A stretch of 64,000 nucleotides of DNA. It comes from Flavobacterium seoulense (GTDB taxonomy: Bacteria > Bacteroidota > Bacteroidia > Flavobacteriales > Flavobacteriaceae). The position numbers were made by a program, and so were the translations under genes. Positions 43,654 through 52,298 of the stretch are shown here, in pieces. Within the stretch, counting starts at the first letter, position 1; the number at the start of each line of letters is the position of its first letter. The stretch spans positions 22,001 to 86,000 of the forward strand of contig NZ_JNCA01000029.1 of the NCBI RefSeq assembly GCF_000695795.1, read 5' to 3'. The notes beneath the pieces were generated by a model. It ran no database searches, was not told the DNA's origin, and saw nothing but the letters and a program-made list of their open reading frames with translations.

Positions 43654-44394
43654 TTATTCCAAATTCAATTGCAACGCAAAACAGTTTTTATCTTCTTTAG
43701 TAATACTAAAAACAATAGTTTCGTTAGAAACGTTTTCGTGAATCATTACCTGATCACGCAAAGAAAGTTCTTTCATGAAATTCATTTCAAAGCTTTTTAC
43801 TTTTTGCTTTAAAATGATATTTTCATCTACTAAATCCATACACCATTCCAGGTATTTTACATTATTTACATGATTAACTATATCTAAATCTGATAAAATA
43901 ACTGTTTTACTGAAAACTTCTTCTTTTTCAGGATTGATATCTATTTTAGAAAAACCTTCCTGAGTAGCTTTTATTTCAGGAAATAATTCGAAATGATCAT
44001 GCGCTAAAGTCAGTAATTCAGGACGGCGTTTTTTAGTATTAAAAACAGCCCAAAAAGTTTCGCAACCAATAATTTTTTTTTCACCAATATACATTTCTAA
44101 AGCACGCACTGAACGTGAATTTTCCAGACTATTAATCCAGGTTTTTACTGTTACAGTATCTTTCCATTTAGGCAATTCAGTAATTTCTACTCGCATTCTG
44201 CTTAGAACCCAGGCCTGATCAAATTCCTGCATATCACTAAAACTAATGCCTCCAATTTCAGAATGTGCTGCTGCAGTGAGTTGTAATAAATTACATAATT
44301 CGGTGTATTTTAAGTTGCCCGAAGGTAAGCATTGGGTAAAATTGATTTCGAAATCTTTGCATAAAATGGAAGTAAAATTAGGATCTATTGGCAT
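43654..44394 (-). CDS. Acyl-ACP thioesterase (FatA-like)
   Basis: A double-hotdog enzyme of 246 residues that releases fatty acids from acyl carrier protein. FEINFTQCLPSGNLKYTELCNLLQ starts the first hotdog; SDLDIVNHVNNVKYLEWCMD in the second carries the conserved Asn and His of the active site. The length is that of the bacterial enzymes, shorter than plant FatA. It is the last gene of a run of minus-strand genes, 18 bases after miaA. Confidence 0.9.
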   Translation of the reverse strand: MPIDPNFTSILCKDFEINFTQCLPSGNLKYTELCNLLQLTAAAHSEIGGISFSDMQEFDQAWVLSRMRVEITELPKWKDTVTVKTWINSLENSRSVRALEMYIGEKKIIGCETFWAVFNTKKRRPELLTLAHDHFELFPEIKATQEGFSKIDINPEKEEVFSKTVILSDLDIVNHVNNVKYLEWCMDLVDENIILKQKVKSFEMNFMKELSLRDQVMIHENVSNETIVFSITKEDKNCFALQLNLE

Positions 44395-44412
44395 GGATTA
44401 AAGGATTCAGAT

Positions 44413-45336
44413 TTAGGATTTTTGTTTTGAATTAATATAGTCAATGATTTTTTGAGTTGGCGTTTCAAAATGAAACCATTTAGTATTTTCATCCCGTTTA
44501 AACCAGGTTAATTGGCGTTTAGCAAAACGGCGCGTATTTTTTTTGATTTCTTCGATAGCAAATTCTAGCGAAAATTCTTTATCAAAATAACTGAATAATT
44601 CTCGGTAACCTACCGTTTGTAAGGCATTCAGCTCTTTGTTTGGATACAAATTTTTAGCTTCCTGAAGCAAACCTTCGCTCAGCATAATATCTACACGCTG
44701 ATTAATACGGTTATACATCACATTTCTTTCGGCTTCAAGACCAATTAGAATAGGAGTGAAGTTTCTCTCGTTTTTCTTTTGGTTCAAATAGGAAGAATAG
44801 GCTTTTCCGGTTCCAATACAAACTTCTACAAATCGCATCATACGTTGCGGATTGAGTAAAGTTTGTGGGTTTTCGGTAGTAATTTTTTCGAAATAGTAAG
44901 GATCTCGTTTTTTGAGTTCCTCCTGTAAATATGCAATTCCTAATTTTTCATAATTAGAATTGACTTGCTGACGAACAGCTGAATCAATTTCAGGAAAATC
45001 ATCAAAACCTTGTAAAATAGCATTGACATACAAACCTGATCCGCCAACTAAAACGACATAATTATTGGTTTTAAATAATTCATCAATGGTTTTAATGGCT
45101 TCTTTTTCGAAATCGCCTACAGTGTAATTTTCGAAAATAGATTTATTTTGTATAAAATGATGCGGAGCTGCAGCAAGTTCTTTTTCGTTAGGAACAGCAG
45201 TTCCAATAGCCATTTCTTTGAAAAACTGACGGCTATCGCAGGAAACAATTTCGCAATTATAATGATTAGCTAGTTGAATACTCAAGGCTGTTTTCCCGAT
45301 GGCTGTAGGCCCAATTATGGTAATTAGGTATTTCAT
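44413..45336 (-). CDS. miaA: tRNA dimethylallyltransferase MiaA
   Basis: This enzyme of 307 residues adds the dimethylallyl group to A37 of tRNAs that read codons starting with U. The P-loop is GPTAIGKTALSIQ near the N-terminus, followed by CDSRQFFKEMAIGTA and LVGGSGLYVNAILQG. ALQTVGYRELFSYF and RRFAKRQLTWFKRD in the C-terminal half are family hallmarks. Its first base overlaps the last base of the ion-channel gene upstream. Confidence 0.97.
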   Translation of the reverse strand: MKYLITIIGPTAIGKTALSIQLANHYNCEIVSCDSRQFFKEMAIGTAVPNEKELAAAPHHFIQNKSIFENYTVGDFEKEAIKTIDELFKTNNYVVLVGGSGLYVNAILQGFDDFPEIDSAVRQQVNSNYEKLGIAYLQEELKKRDPYYFEKITTENPQTLLNPQRMMRFVEVCIGTGKAYSSYLNQKKNERNFTPILIGLEAERNVMYNRINQRVDIMLSEGLLQEAKNLYPNKELNALQTVGYRELFSYFDKEFSLEFAIEEIKKNTRRFAKRQLTWFKRDENTKWFHFETPTQKIIDYINSKQKS

Positions 45337-46169
45337 TAGTTATTTTCTATTGGATGTCCGCAATTAGGACAAAATTTAGCATTTGAGGGATATATATCTG
45401 CTTCACAATTCCCACATGGATTTTGATGCTGCGTTTCTCTGCTTTTATTGTATTTGTTAATTTCGGCTGTAACAATTCCTGTAGGAACGGCAATAATTCC
45501 GTAACCTAAAATCATGACAAACGAAGCAATAAATTGCCCTAAAGGAGTTTGAGGAGAAATATCGCCATAACCTACTGTAGTTAGTGTGACGATGGTCCAA
45601 TAAATACTCATGGGAATACTTGTAAAACCGCTTTCTTTACCTTCAATGAGGTACATGATTGAACCAATAATTATAGTACTTATCAATACAAAATAGATAA
45701 AAACAACTATTTTTCCGCGACTGGCAATTAATGCTCTTTTTAATTTTAAGGATTGACTGGTGAATTGCGGATTATTCAAGATTTTAAATAAACGTAATAA
45801 ACGCAATGCTCTCACAACAGTTAATATATTATAACCTGTAAAGAAAAGCGAAGCAAACATAGGTAAAATTGCCAATAAATCAATAATACCATAAAAGCTA
45901 AAAACATATCGAATAGGTTTGTCTATAGAAAATATACGAAGCAAATATTCGATAGTAAAAAATACGGTAATGATCCATTCTAATGTAATTAAATACGAAT
46001 GGTATTTTAGATTAAAATCGGCAACGGTTTCCATCATTACCAAAAGAACACTTATCAGAACAAATCCTAATAGTATTAAATCAAACAAACGTCCAGCTTT
46101 TGTATTAGTCTGAAAAATAATGGTATATGTTTTTTCTCTAATTTGAGAATACATTGCTGAATGTTTCAT
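45336..46169 (-). CDS. Voltage-gated K+ channel-like protein with zinc ribbon tail
   Basis: A membrane protein of 277 residues with six hydrophobic segments. A voltage-sensor-like S4 (VVRALRLLRLFKILNN, Arg every third residue) precedes the pore with the selectivity filter TTVGYGD (197-203), specific for potassium. The C-terminus adds a small zinc ribbon, CGNCEADIYPSNAKFCPNC, which is unusual for such a channel. It lies in a tRNA-modification and nuclease gene run, 11 bases after the exonuclease gene. Confidence 0.88.
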   Translation of the reverse strand: MKHSAMYSQIREKTYTIIFQTNTKAGRLFDLILLGFVLISVLLVMMETVADFNLKYHSYLITLEWIITVFFTIEYLLRIFSIDKPIRYVFSFYGIIDLLAILPMFASLFFTGYNILTVVRALRLLRLFKILNNPQFTSQSLKLKRALIASRGKIVVFIYFVLISTIIIGSIMYLIEGKESGFTSIPMSIYWTIVTLTTVGYGDISPQTPLGQFIASFVMILGYGIIAVPTGIVTAEINKYNKSRETQHQNPCGNCEADIYPSNAKFCPNCGHPIENN

Positions 46170-46180
46170 TGGTATAAAGT

Positions 46181-47542
46181 TTAAAAATGAATCAGTTTTA
46201 AAGCTTTGTTTTTCCTAATGTAGGCTTGAATAATTCGTTGAATATCCCGATTACTTTCCATTGGAATCAGAATGTTTTTCAAAATAGCAGCATTGTTAAT
46301 TTGGTAATTCAAATCGTAAAAAGCATATCCTTTATAAACTCCGTTTTCAACTAAAATAGCACTTCTTTCATTTACATTTCGGCCACGATCAATAATAATC
46401 ATGTTTTTATTATCAAAACTGTTTTTGTCTATAAAAGACTGAACTCTTTGATTGTATTCTGAGATTGAAATTTTGCCTACACAAGCTCCGTCACATTCAT
46501 TGATGGTATGTTGAAAACAGTGATTTTTAGTTTCATACAAACCGGTTAATTTTTGACACAATTGATAATCGGCAGTGATGCGAAACAAAGCATTTTTCCC
46601 ATCGGCAGTATTAGCATACGAAAGGATTTCTTTCTTTCGTCCATCCATTTTTTGCAGTTTTAAACGCAAATAACCTTCATTGTCTTTTTCCGAATAAATA
46701 GCCCAGGAAAAATAATTCTTGCGGGCCATTCGGTTGTAAATGGGTTTGTTTATTTTAATTTCCTGCGCTTCTTTTATCAGTGCAATAAGTTCGTTTCCAG
46801 TTTCTTCATAGGTTACTGTAAAAACTTCGGCTTGTATTTTTTTAGCACTTTTTGTAATTCCTGTAAAATGCTGATTGACTCTTTTTTTGATGTTTCGGCT
46901 TTTGCCAATAAAAATTATTTTACCTTCTTCGTTATGAATATAATAAACTCCTGTTTTTGAAGGTAAACCAGCAACAATATCTAATAATTTAGGAGCAATT
47001 CCTTTTTGAATTTCGGACTTGATTAAGCTACCAATAATTTCTTTTTCCAAGTCTTTGTCTAATAACATCTTGAATAATTTTACTGTAGCCATAGCATCAC
47101 CACTGGCACGATGCCTGTCAGCCATTGGAATTCCCAGAGCGCGAACTAATTTTCCTAAACTATGCGAAGTTTGTTCTGGCAATAATTTCTTTGATAATTC
47201 AACGGTACAAAGGGTTTTAGTATTGAAATCGTATCCTAAACGACGAAATTCAGTTCGAAGAATACGATAGTCAAAATCAGCATTATGAGCTACTAAGACA
47301 CAATCTGTTGTAATTTCGATGATGCGTTTGGCAACTTCATAAAATTTAGGTGCCGAACGTAACATAGCATTGTTGATTCCAGTTAATTTAACCACAAAAG
47401 GCTGAATTGGAATTTCAGGATTAACTAAACTAATGAACTGATCTACAATTTGATGACCGTCAAATTTATAAATAGCAATTTCTGTAATTCCTTCTTCATT
47501 GAACTGTCCTCCAGTAGTTTCTATGTCTAATATTGCGTACAT
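46181..47542 (-). CDS. DEDDh exonuclease - GIY-YIG nuclease fusion (PolIII epsilon/UvrC-like)
   Basis: A protein of 453 residues. Residues 1-165 are a DnaQ-type 3'-5' exonuclease: YAILDIETTGG (Asp5, Glu7), CVLVAHNADFDYRIL, and HRASGDAMATVKL. From about residue 195 a GIY-YIG domain like that of UvrC/Cho follows (LPSKTGVYYIHNEEGKIIFI, then KSRNIKKRVNQHF), with a C-terminal UvrC-like Cys cluster (HTINECDGACVGK). The ATG at 47542 opens directly on the exonuclease motif. Such fusions are common in Bacteroidetes; a role in DNA repair is likely. Confidence 0.9.
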   Translation of the reverse strand: MYAILDIETTGGQFNEEGITEIAIYKFDGHQIVDQFISLVNPEIPIQPFVVKLTGINNAMLRSAPKFYEVAKRIIEITTDCVLVAHNADFDYRILRTEFRRLGYDFNTKTLCTVELSKKLLPEQTSHSLGKLVRALGIPMADRHRASGDAMATVKLFKMLLDKDLEKEIIGSLIKSEIQKGIAPKLLDIVAGLPSKTGVYYIHNEEGKIIFIGKSRNIKKRVNQHFTGITKSAKKIQAEVFTVTYEETGNELIALIKEAQEIKINKPIYNRMARKNYFSWAIYSEKDNEGYLRLKLQKMDGRKKEILSYANTADGKNALFRITADYQLCQKLTGLYETKNHCFQHTINECDGACVGKISISEYNQRVQSFIDKNSFDNKNMIIIDRGRNVNERSAILVENGVYKGYAFYDLNYQINNAAILKNILIPMESNRDIQRIIQAYIRKNKALKLIHF

Positions 47543-47653
47543 ATTCAATTTCAATGGCAATGTCAAAATTCAATATCTAAGGCAAAAAAATAATGGCAAT
47601 TCTTAAAAATTAAAAAATTGTAATTGCTATTGTCTTTTGATATTGTAATAGAT

Positions 47654-48022
47654 CTATTTTTTATTATTAATCATTTTTGAAGCTATTGCGATAAGTTCTT
47701 CAACTTCTGTCAAAAGCCATTTTCTTTCTTCTAAATTACCTTCGTTAATATAATCAATAACTTTTAATGAATTTCTGGATTCTTTCAGTTCTTTTACAGC
47801 TAATGAAACTTTGAAAATAAAATCTTTATCGGTAATAGAACCTTGTGCTTCACCATAATTTAAGGCAACACTTCCAGAAGAACGAATTAGTTGATTTTTA
47901 TAATAATCAAGTTCAAAAGTTTTATCTAATTTCCTGACAAAGAAAATACATTCTCCAGCAAATCGAACCAATCTGTCTTCTAAATTATAAATTTTGTCAA
48001 AATTTGGTTCGTTTACTTCCAT
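47654..48022 (-). CDS. Four-helix bundle protein (23S rRNA IVS-type)
   Basis: A protein of 122 residues of the small four-helix bundle family first noticed in intervening sequences of 23S rRNA genes. YNLEDRLVRFAGECIFFVRKL and the central QLIRSSGSVALNYGEAQGS are the family marks, with KELKESRNSLKVIDYINEGN after. The function is unknown. It lies alone in the gap between yggS-like and exonuclease genes, away from any rRNA. Confidence 0.9.
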   Translation of the reverse strand: MEVNEPNFDKIYNLEDRLVRFAGECIFFVRKLDKTFELDYYKNQLIRSSGSVALNYGEAQGSITDKDFIFKVSLAVKELKESRNSLKVIDYINEGNLEERKWLLTEVEELIAIASKMINNKK

Positions 48023-48046
48023 AATTGAAATTGAATTTTGAAATTG

Positions 48047-48715
48047 TTATTGATAATTACGATTTCCAAAGATACTACTTCCTATTCGAACCATAGTACT
48101 GCCAGATTCAATAGCCAGTTGATAATCGCCTGACATTCCCATAGACAAAGTTAGAAGTTGGCAATTAGAAGTCAGGTTTTGGTTTGTTTTATCAAAAATC
48201 GATTTTAAATATGAGAATTCTTTTTTGATTTGCTCCTGATTATCGGTAAAAGTCGCCATTCCCATTAAGCCTAAAATACGAATATTTTTCATTTCTTTAA
48301 ATTCATTTGAATTTAAAAGATCTTCTAATTCTTTTTCATCAAGACCAAATTTACTTTCTTCTTTAGCTATGTAAATTTGCAGTAAACAATCAATAACACG
48401 ATTGTTTTTTAGTGCTTGTTTGTTGATTTCCTGTAATAATTTCAAACTATCCACACCGTGAATCAAACTTACAAACGGAGCCATGAATTTGACTTTATTG
48501 GTTTGAACGTGACCTATCATATGCCATTGAATATCCTTTGGCATGACTTCCCATTTTTCGGTCATTTCCTGAATTTTGTTTTCACCAAAAATACGCTGAC
48601 CAGCATTATAAGCTTCCATTAAATCAGCAACCGGTTTGGTTTTAGAAACTGCTACAAGAGTAACGTTTTCAGGTAAAGTAGATTTTATAGATAATAAATT
48701 GGATGTAATTGACAT
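48047..48715 (-). CDS. YggS-family PLP homeostasis protein
   Basis: A TIM-barrel PLP-binding protein of 222 residues. The PLP lysine lies in VTLVAVSKTKPVADL near residue 25; FGENKIQEMTEKWE and WHMIGHVQTNKVK follow, and LSMGMSGDYQLAIESGSTMVRIGSSIFG closes the barrel. It helps maintain vitamin B6 and amino-acid pools. Between the last helices and LSMGMS the peptide NQNLTSNCQLLT is encoded by a sequence like the intergenic repeat near 15960-16015, so it looks repeat-derived. Confidence 0.95.
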   Translation of the reverse strand: MSITSNLLSIKSTLPENVTLVAVSKTKPVADLMEAYNAGQRIFGENKIQEMTEKWEVMPKDIQWHMIGHVQTNKVKFMAPFVSLIHGVDSLKLLQEINKQALKNNRVIDCLLQIYIAKEESKFGLDEKELEDLLNSNEFKEMKNIRILGLMGMATFTDNQEQIKKEFSYLKSIFDKTNQNLTSNCQLLTLSMGMSGDYQLAIESGSTMVRIGSSIFGNRNYQ

Positions 48716-48726
48716 TGTTGTAATTT

Positions 48727-49620
48727 TTAATTCTGCTGAAATTGTTTCGAAATTTTCTCTGCTTTTTTGCTTTCTGAATAATCATAAAAACCTTCTCCTG
48801 ATTTTATGCCTAATTTTTTAGCATTGACCATATTGACCAGAAGCGGGCAGGGTGCGTATTTTGGGTTTTTAAAACCTTCGTGCAGCACATTCATTATCGA
48901 AAGACAAACGTCTAAACCAATAAAATCAGCTAGTTGTAAAGGTCCCATAGGATGACCCATGCCGAGTTTCATCACAGTATCTATTTCATAAACACCGGCT
49001 ACTTTATTTTCCAGGGTTTCGATGGCTTCGTTAATCATAGGCATCAAAATTCGGTTAGTGACAAAACCGGGAAAATCATTTGCTTCCACTGGGGTTTTAT
49101 CCAGTTTTTTAGACAAAGTCATGATTATTTCGGTGACTTCATCGCTGGTTTTTTCCCCCCGAATTACTTCAACCAAAGGCATCAGTGGAACAGGATTCAT
49201 AAAATGCATTCCAATAACTCTTTCCGGATGCGTTACTACAGCTGCAATTTGAGTAATGGAAATTGAGGAAGTGTTGCTCGCAAAAATTACGTTATGCGGA
49301 CATATTCCGTTGAGTTTTTTGAAAATTCTAAGTTTTAAATCCAGATTTTCAGTTGCTGCTTCAATCACTAAATCAGCACCCACAACTCCGTCTTCAATAT
49401 CAGTGTAGCAAATAATGTTCGAAATAGTTTTCATTTTTTCTTCGGCAGTAATGCTTCCTTTATTTTGCATTCTGTCCAAGTTGGTAAAAATAGTCGTCAT
49501 TCCTTTTTCCAAAGCGGCTTCGGAAACATCAATCAATTTTACGGTAAAACCGTTTTGCGCAAAAGTATGAGCAATTCCGTTACCCATTGTTCCTGCGCCT
49601 ATTACTGCTACTATTTTCAT
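48727..49620 (-). CDS. 3-hydroxybutyryl-CoA dehydrogenase
   Basis: An NAD-dependent dehydrogenase of 297 residues of fatty-acid or butyrate metabolism. The Rossmann motif GAGTMGNGIAHTFAQNG starts at residue 8; ASNTSSISI, GMHFMNPVPLMPLVEVI, and GFVTNRILMPMINEA with the catalytic His-Glu pair are diagnostic. It lies 11 bases upstream of the yggS-like gene, and a hairpin separates it from the gene before. Confidence 0.95.
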   Translation of the reverse strand: MKIVAVIGAGTMGNGIAHTFAQNGFTVKLIDVSEAALEKGMTTIFTNLDRMQNKGSITAEEKMKTISNIICYTDIEDGVVGADLVIEAATENLDLKLRIFKKLNGICPHNVIFASNTSSISITQIAAVVTHPERVIGMHFMNPVPLMPLVEVIRGEKTSDEVTEIIMTLSKKLDKTPVEANDFPGFVTNRILMPMINEAIETLENKVAGVYEIDTVMKLGMGHPMGPLQLADFIGLDVCLSIMNVLHEGFKNPKYAPCPLLVNMVNAKKLGIKSGEGFYDYSESKKAEKISKQFQQN

Positions 49621-49646
49621 TTCTTTTTCAATTCTGTTTAAAAAAT

Positions 49647-49669
49647 AAAAGTTACGAAACGTAACTTTT
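49647..49669 (-). terminator. Hairpin between oxidoreductase and 3-hydroxyacyl-CoA dehydrogenase
   Basis: AAAAGTTACG / CGTAACTTTT, ten-base perfect arms around AAA, lies 30 bases after the oxidoreductase stop on the minus strand. Confidence 0.75.
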
Positions 49670-49698
49670 AAATTATAATCTTTGATGTAAAATTTTAT

Positions 49699-50664
49699 TT
49701 ATTTTTTGAAACAATCAATAATTTGGTATGCTACTCTTAGAGCTTCTGTTGCCTGATCTAAGGTTACAATAGGTGTTGTGTTATTGTTGATAGCATCTGC
49801 AAATGTTTCCAGTTCGTCAAGGATGGCATTATTTTGTGTTACGTCAGGATTTGAAAAATAAATTTGTTTTTTCACACCTTCGGCATTTTGTAAAATCATA
49901 TCAAAATCTCCTGGAACTTCGGGAGCGTCTTTCATTTTAACCACTTCACATTTTTTCTCTAAAAAGTCAACGGAGATGTAAGCATCTTTTTGAAAAAAAC
50001 GGGTTTTGCGCATGTTTTTCATCGAAATACGGCTCGAAGTTAAATTGGCAACACAGCCATTTTCAAATTCGATTCGGGCATTAGCAATATCCGGAGTTTC
50101 ACTAATTACCGAAACACCACTTGCGCTAATGTTTTTTACTTTCGAATTAACCACACTTAAAATAACATCAATATCATGAATCATTAAATCCAGAACCACA
50201 GGAACATCCGTACCACGCGGGTTGAATTCGGCCAGACGATGTGTTTCTATAAACATCGGGTTTTCGACCATATTTTTAGTAGCGATAAAAGCAGGATTAA
50301 AACGCTCTACATGTCCTACCTGACCTTTTACATTGTATTCATTGGCTAAAGCAATAATTTCTTCGGCTTCTTCAATGGTATTCGAAATAGGTTTTTCGAT
50401 AAAAACGTGTTTTCCTGATTTAATAGCTGCTCTGGCACATTTATAGTGAGAAAGGGTAGGAGTTACAATATCAATTACGTCTACAGCATGAATTAATTTA
50501 GCAATAGTATTGAAGTTTTTATATCCAAATTCTTTTGAAATTTTTTCGGCGTATTCCTGATTTTCGTCATAAAAACCAACTAATTCATATTTTTCAGATT
50601 GTTGTAATAAACGCAAATGAATTTTTCCCAGATGCCCGGCACCTAAAACTCCTACTTTAAGCAT
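49699..50664 (-). CDS. Gfo/Idh/MocA-family oxidoreductase
   Basis: An NAD(P)-dependent sugar-type oxidoreductase of 321 residues. It starts MLKVGVLGAGHLGKIHLRLL, with the cofactor loop, and has the catalytic EKPIS motif near residue 95 (KHVFIEKPISNTIEEA) and HVERFNPAF, VLDLMIHDIDV in the second domain. The substrate is unknown. It is divergent from pcm. Confidence 0.93.
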   Translation of the reverse strand: MLKVGVLGAGHLGKIHLRLLQQSEKYELVGFYDENQEYAEKISKEFGYKNFNTIAKLIHAVDVIDIVTPTLSHYKCARAAIKSGKHVFIEKPISNTIEEAEEIIALANEYNVKGQVGHVERFNPAFIATKNMVENPMFIETHRLAEFNPRGTDVPVVLDLMIHDIDVILSVVNSKVKNISASGVSVISETPDIANARIEFENGCVANLTSSRISMKNMRKTRFFQKDAYISVDFLEKKCEVVKMKDAPEVPGDFDMILQNAEGVKKQIYFSNPDVTQNNAILDELETFADAINNNTTPIVTLDQATEALRVAYQIIDCFKK

Positions 50665-50786
50665 GATAATGTATTTTTAACAAAAATAGGAAATTCAAAT
50701 TAAAATATAGAAAAATTGATTTGGATTTTGGATATTGCTTTTTGGATTTTTTACTCCTATTTTTACCAAAAAATAAACCCTAAACA

Positions 50787-51428
50787 TTGAAAGATACAGC
50801 CAAACATCAAGGACTTCGCAATCAGTTAGTAAGCACTTTACAACAAAAAGGAATTACTGATTTACGTGTGCTTGATGCGATAAAAAAAATTCCAAGACAC
50901 CTTTTTTTAGAATCTAGTTTTCAAGATTATGCTTATCAGGATACGGCATTTCCTATAGGTGCCGGACAAACTATTTCGCATCCTTATACGGTAGCTTTTC
51001 AGTCTCAGTTACTCGAAATTAAGAAAGACCATAAAATTCTGGAAATAGGTACGGGTTCAGGATATCAAACCGCTGTTTTGTGTACGATGGGAGCTAAAGT
51101 GTATAGTGTAGAGAGACAAAATGAATTGTTTAAAAAAACTTCGGCTTTATTGCCAAAATTAGGTATCAGACCCAAACATCTTACTTTTGGAGATGGTTAT
51201 AAAGGTTTGCCAACGTATGGTCCTTTTGACAGTATTATTGTAACTGCAGGCGCTCCGTTTATTCCACAGCCTTTAATGGCGCAATTAAAAATAGGAGGAA
51301 GATTAGTAATTCCGTTAGGAGAAGATGTTCAGGTAATGACCTTGTTGATTCGAAAAAACGAAACACAATTTGAAAAACACGAATTAGGCGAATTTCGATT
51401 TGTTCCTTTACTAGAAGATAAAAATTAA
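50787..51428 (+). CDS. pcm: Protein-L-isoaspartate O-methyltransferase
   Basis: A SAM-dependent repair enzyme of 213 residues. MKDTAKHQGLRNQLVSTL at the start, FPIGAGQTISHPYTVAFQSQ, and KILEIGTGSGYQTAVL (SAM motif I) are diagnostic. The start codon is TTG at 50787: no ATG offers the conserved N-terminus. It converges on smpB with a shared terminator. Confidence 0.95.
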   Translation: MKDTAKHQGLRNQLVSTLQQKGITDLRVLDAIKKIPRHLFLESSFQDYAYQDTAFPIGAGQTISHPYTVAFQSQLLEIKKDHKILEIGTGSGYQTAVLCTMGAKVYSVERQNELFKKTSALLPKLGIRPKHLTFGDGYKGLPTYGPFDSIIVTAGAPFIPQPLMAQLKIGGRLVIPLGEDVQVMTLLIRKNETQFEKHELGEFRFVPLLEDKN

Positions 51429-51454
51429 GGCTTTTAAAATTAATTAAAAGCCTT
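51427..51454. terminator. Shared pcm/smpB terminator
   Basis: AAGGCTTTTAA / TTAAAAGCCTT, 11-base perfect arms around a six-base loop. The stem overlaps the last codons of smpB and lies just past the pcm stop, serving both directions. Confidence 0.85.
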
Positions 51455-51898
51455 TTTTATTCTGTCCAAATCACGTTTGGTATCCTGTTCTTTTAAAGAT
51501 TCACGTTTGTCGTAGTTTTTCTTTCCTTTACAAAGACCAATTTCCAGTTTTGCAATTCCTTTTTCATTAGTAAATAATCGCAAAGGAATAATGGTTAAAC
51601 CTTTGGCCTGAACACTTCGGGCAAGATTTTTTAATTCTCGTTTGTTCAGGAGTAATTTTCGTTCGCTTCTGGATTTGTGATTGAATTGATTTCCAAAACT
51701 ATATTCTTCAATATAAGTGTTAATGGCAAAAAGTTCATTATGGCTATTAAATTCGCAAAAGCTTTCGGTAATATTCGCTTTTCCTAATCGGATAGATTTG
51801 ATTTCGGTTCCTGCCAAAACAATTCCAGCAGTATACTTTTCGATTATTTCATAATCAAATCGCGCTCTTTTATTAAGTATGTTGACATTTTTTAGCAT
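51440..51898 (-). CDS. smpB: SsrA-binding protein SmpB
   Basis: This protein of 152 residues binds tmRNA and delivers it to stalled ribosomes. It starts MLKNVNILNKRARFDYEI and contains GIVLAGTEIKSIRLGKANI and the C-terminal basic KGKKNYDKRESLKEQDTKRD, all family hallmarks. The ATG at 51898 was chosen to match the family; a longer frame adds 13 unrelated residues. tmRNA itself is not seen in this window. Confidence 0.97.
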   Translation of the reverse strand: MLKNVNILNKRARFDYEIIEKYTAGIVLAGTEIKSIRLGKANITESFCEFNSHNELFAINTYIEEYSFGNQFNHKSRSERKLLLNKRELKNLARSVQAKGLTIIPLRLFTNEKGIAKLEIGLCKGKKNYDKRESLKEQDTKRDLDRIKKAFN

Positions 51899-52033
51899 AG
51901 GATTGCAAATGTAGGAACAATTACTAAAACTCCACAATTTTTTAGTGATTTTGATTTAATACCGATTGTATATTCAATATAGCCCAATTTCATTGTGCTA
52001 TTTTCATATTACATCGGCATTATACCAGAATAT

Positions 52034-52066
52034 TTTGGACTAAAATATAAATTTGGTATAAATTTG
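52034..52066 (+). promoter_or_regulatory. Candidate promoter abutting the VF530 gene start
   Basis: TTTG (52034-52037), 21 bases, then TAAATTTG (52059-52066), only four bases before the ATG. A second TAAATTTG at 52048-52055 has no fitting -33 box. If used, the transcript would be leaderless. Confidence 0.5.
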
Positions 52067-52070
52067 CTTT

Positions 52071-52298
52071 ATGGAAAAACAAACTTCAAACGATCCGTTG
52101 CACGGCATTACTCTAAAAATGATATTGGAAAAATTAGTTGATTTTTATGGCTTTGATACTTTAGGCGAATTAATAAATATCAAATGTTTTAATGATAATC
52201 CAAGTATCAAATCAAGTTTGACTTTTTTAAGAAAAACTGATTGGGCCAGAAAAAAAGTCGAAGAGTTGTATGTTAGATCTTTATCTAAATTTAATTAA
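52071..52298 (+). CDS. VF530-family (DUF2132) protein
   Basis: A small basic protein of 75 residues of the VF530 family. DPLHGITLKMILEKLVDFYGF and SSLTFLRKTDWARKKVEELY fit the family exactly. VF530 proteins are proposed DNA-binding proteins of unknown role. It overlaps the convergent DUF3575 gene by four bases. Confidence 0.9.
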   Translation: MEKQTSNDPLHGITLKMILEKLVDFYGFDTLGELINIKCFNDNPSIKSSLTFLRKTDWARKKVEELYVRSLSKFN

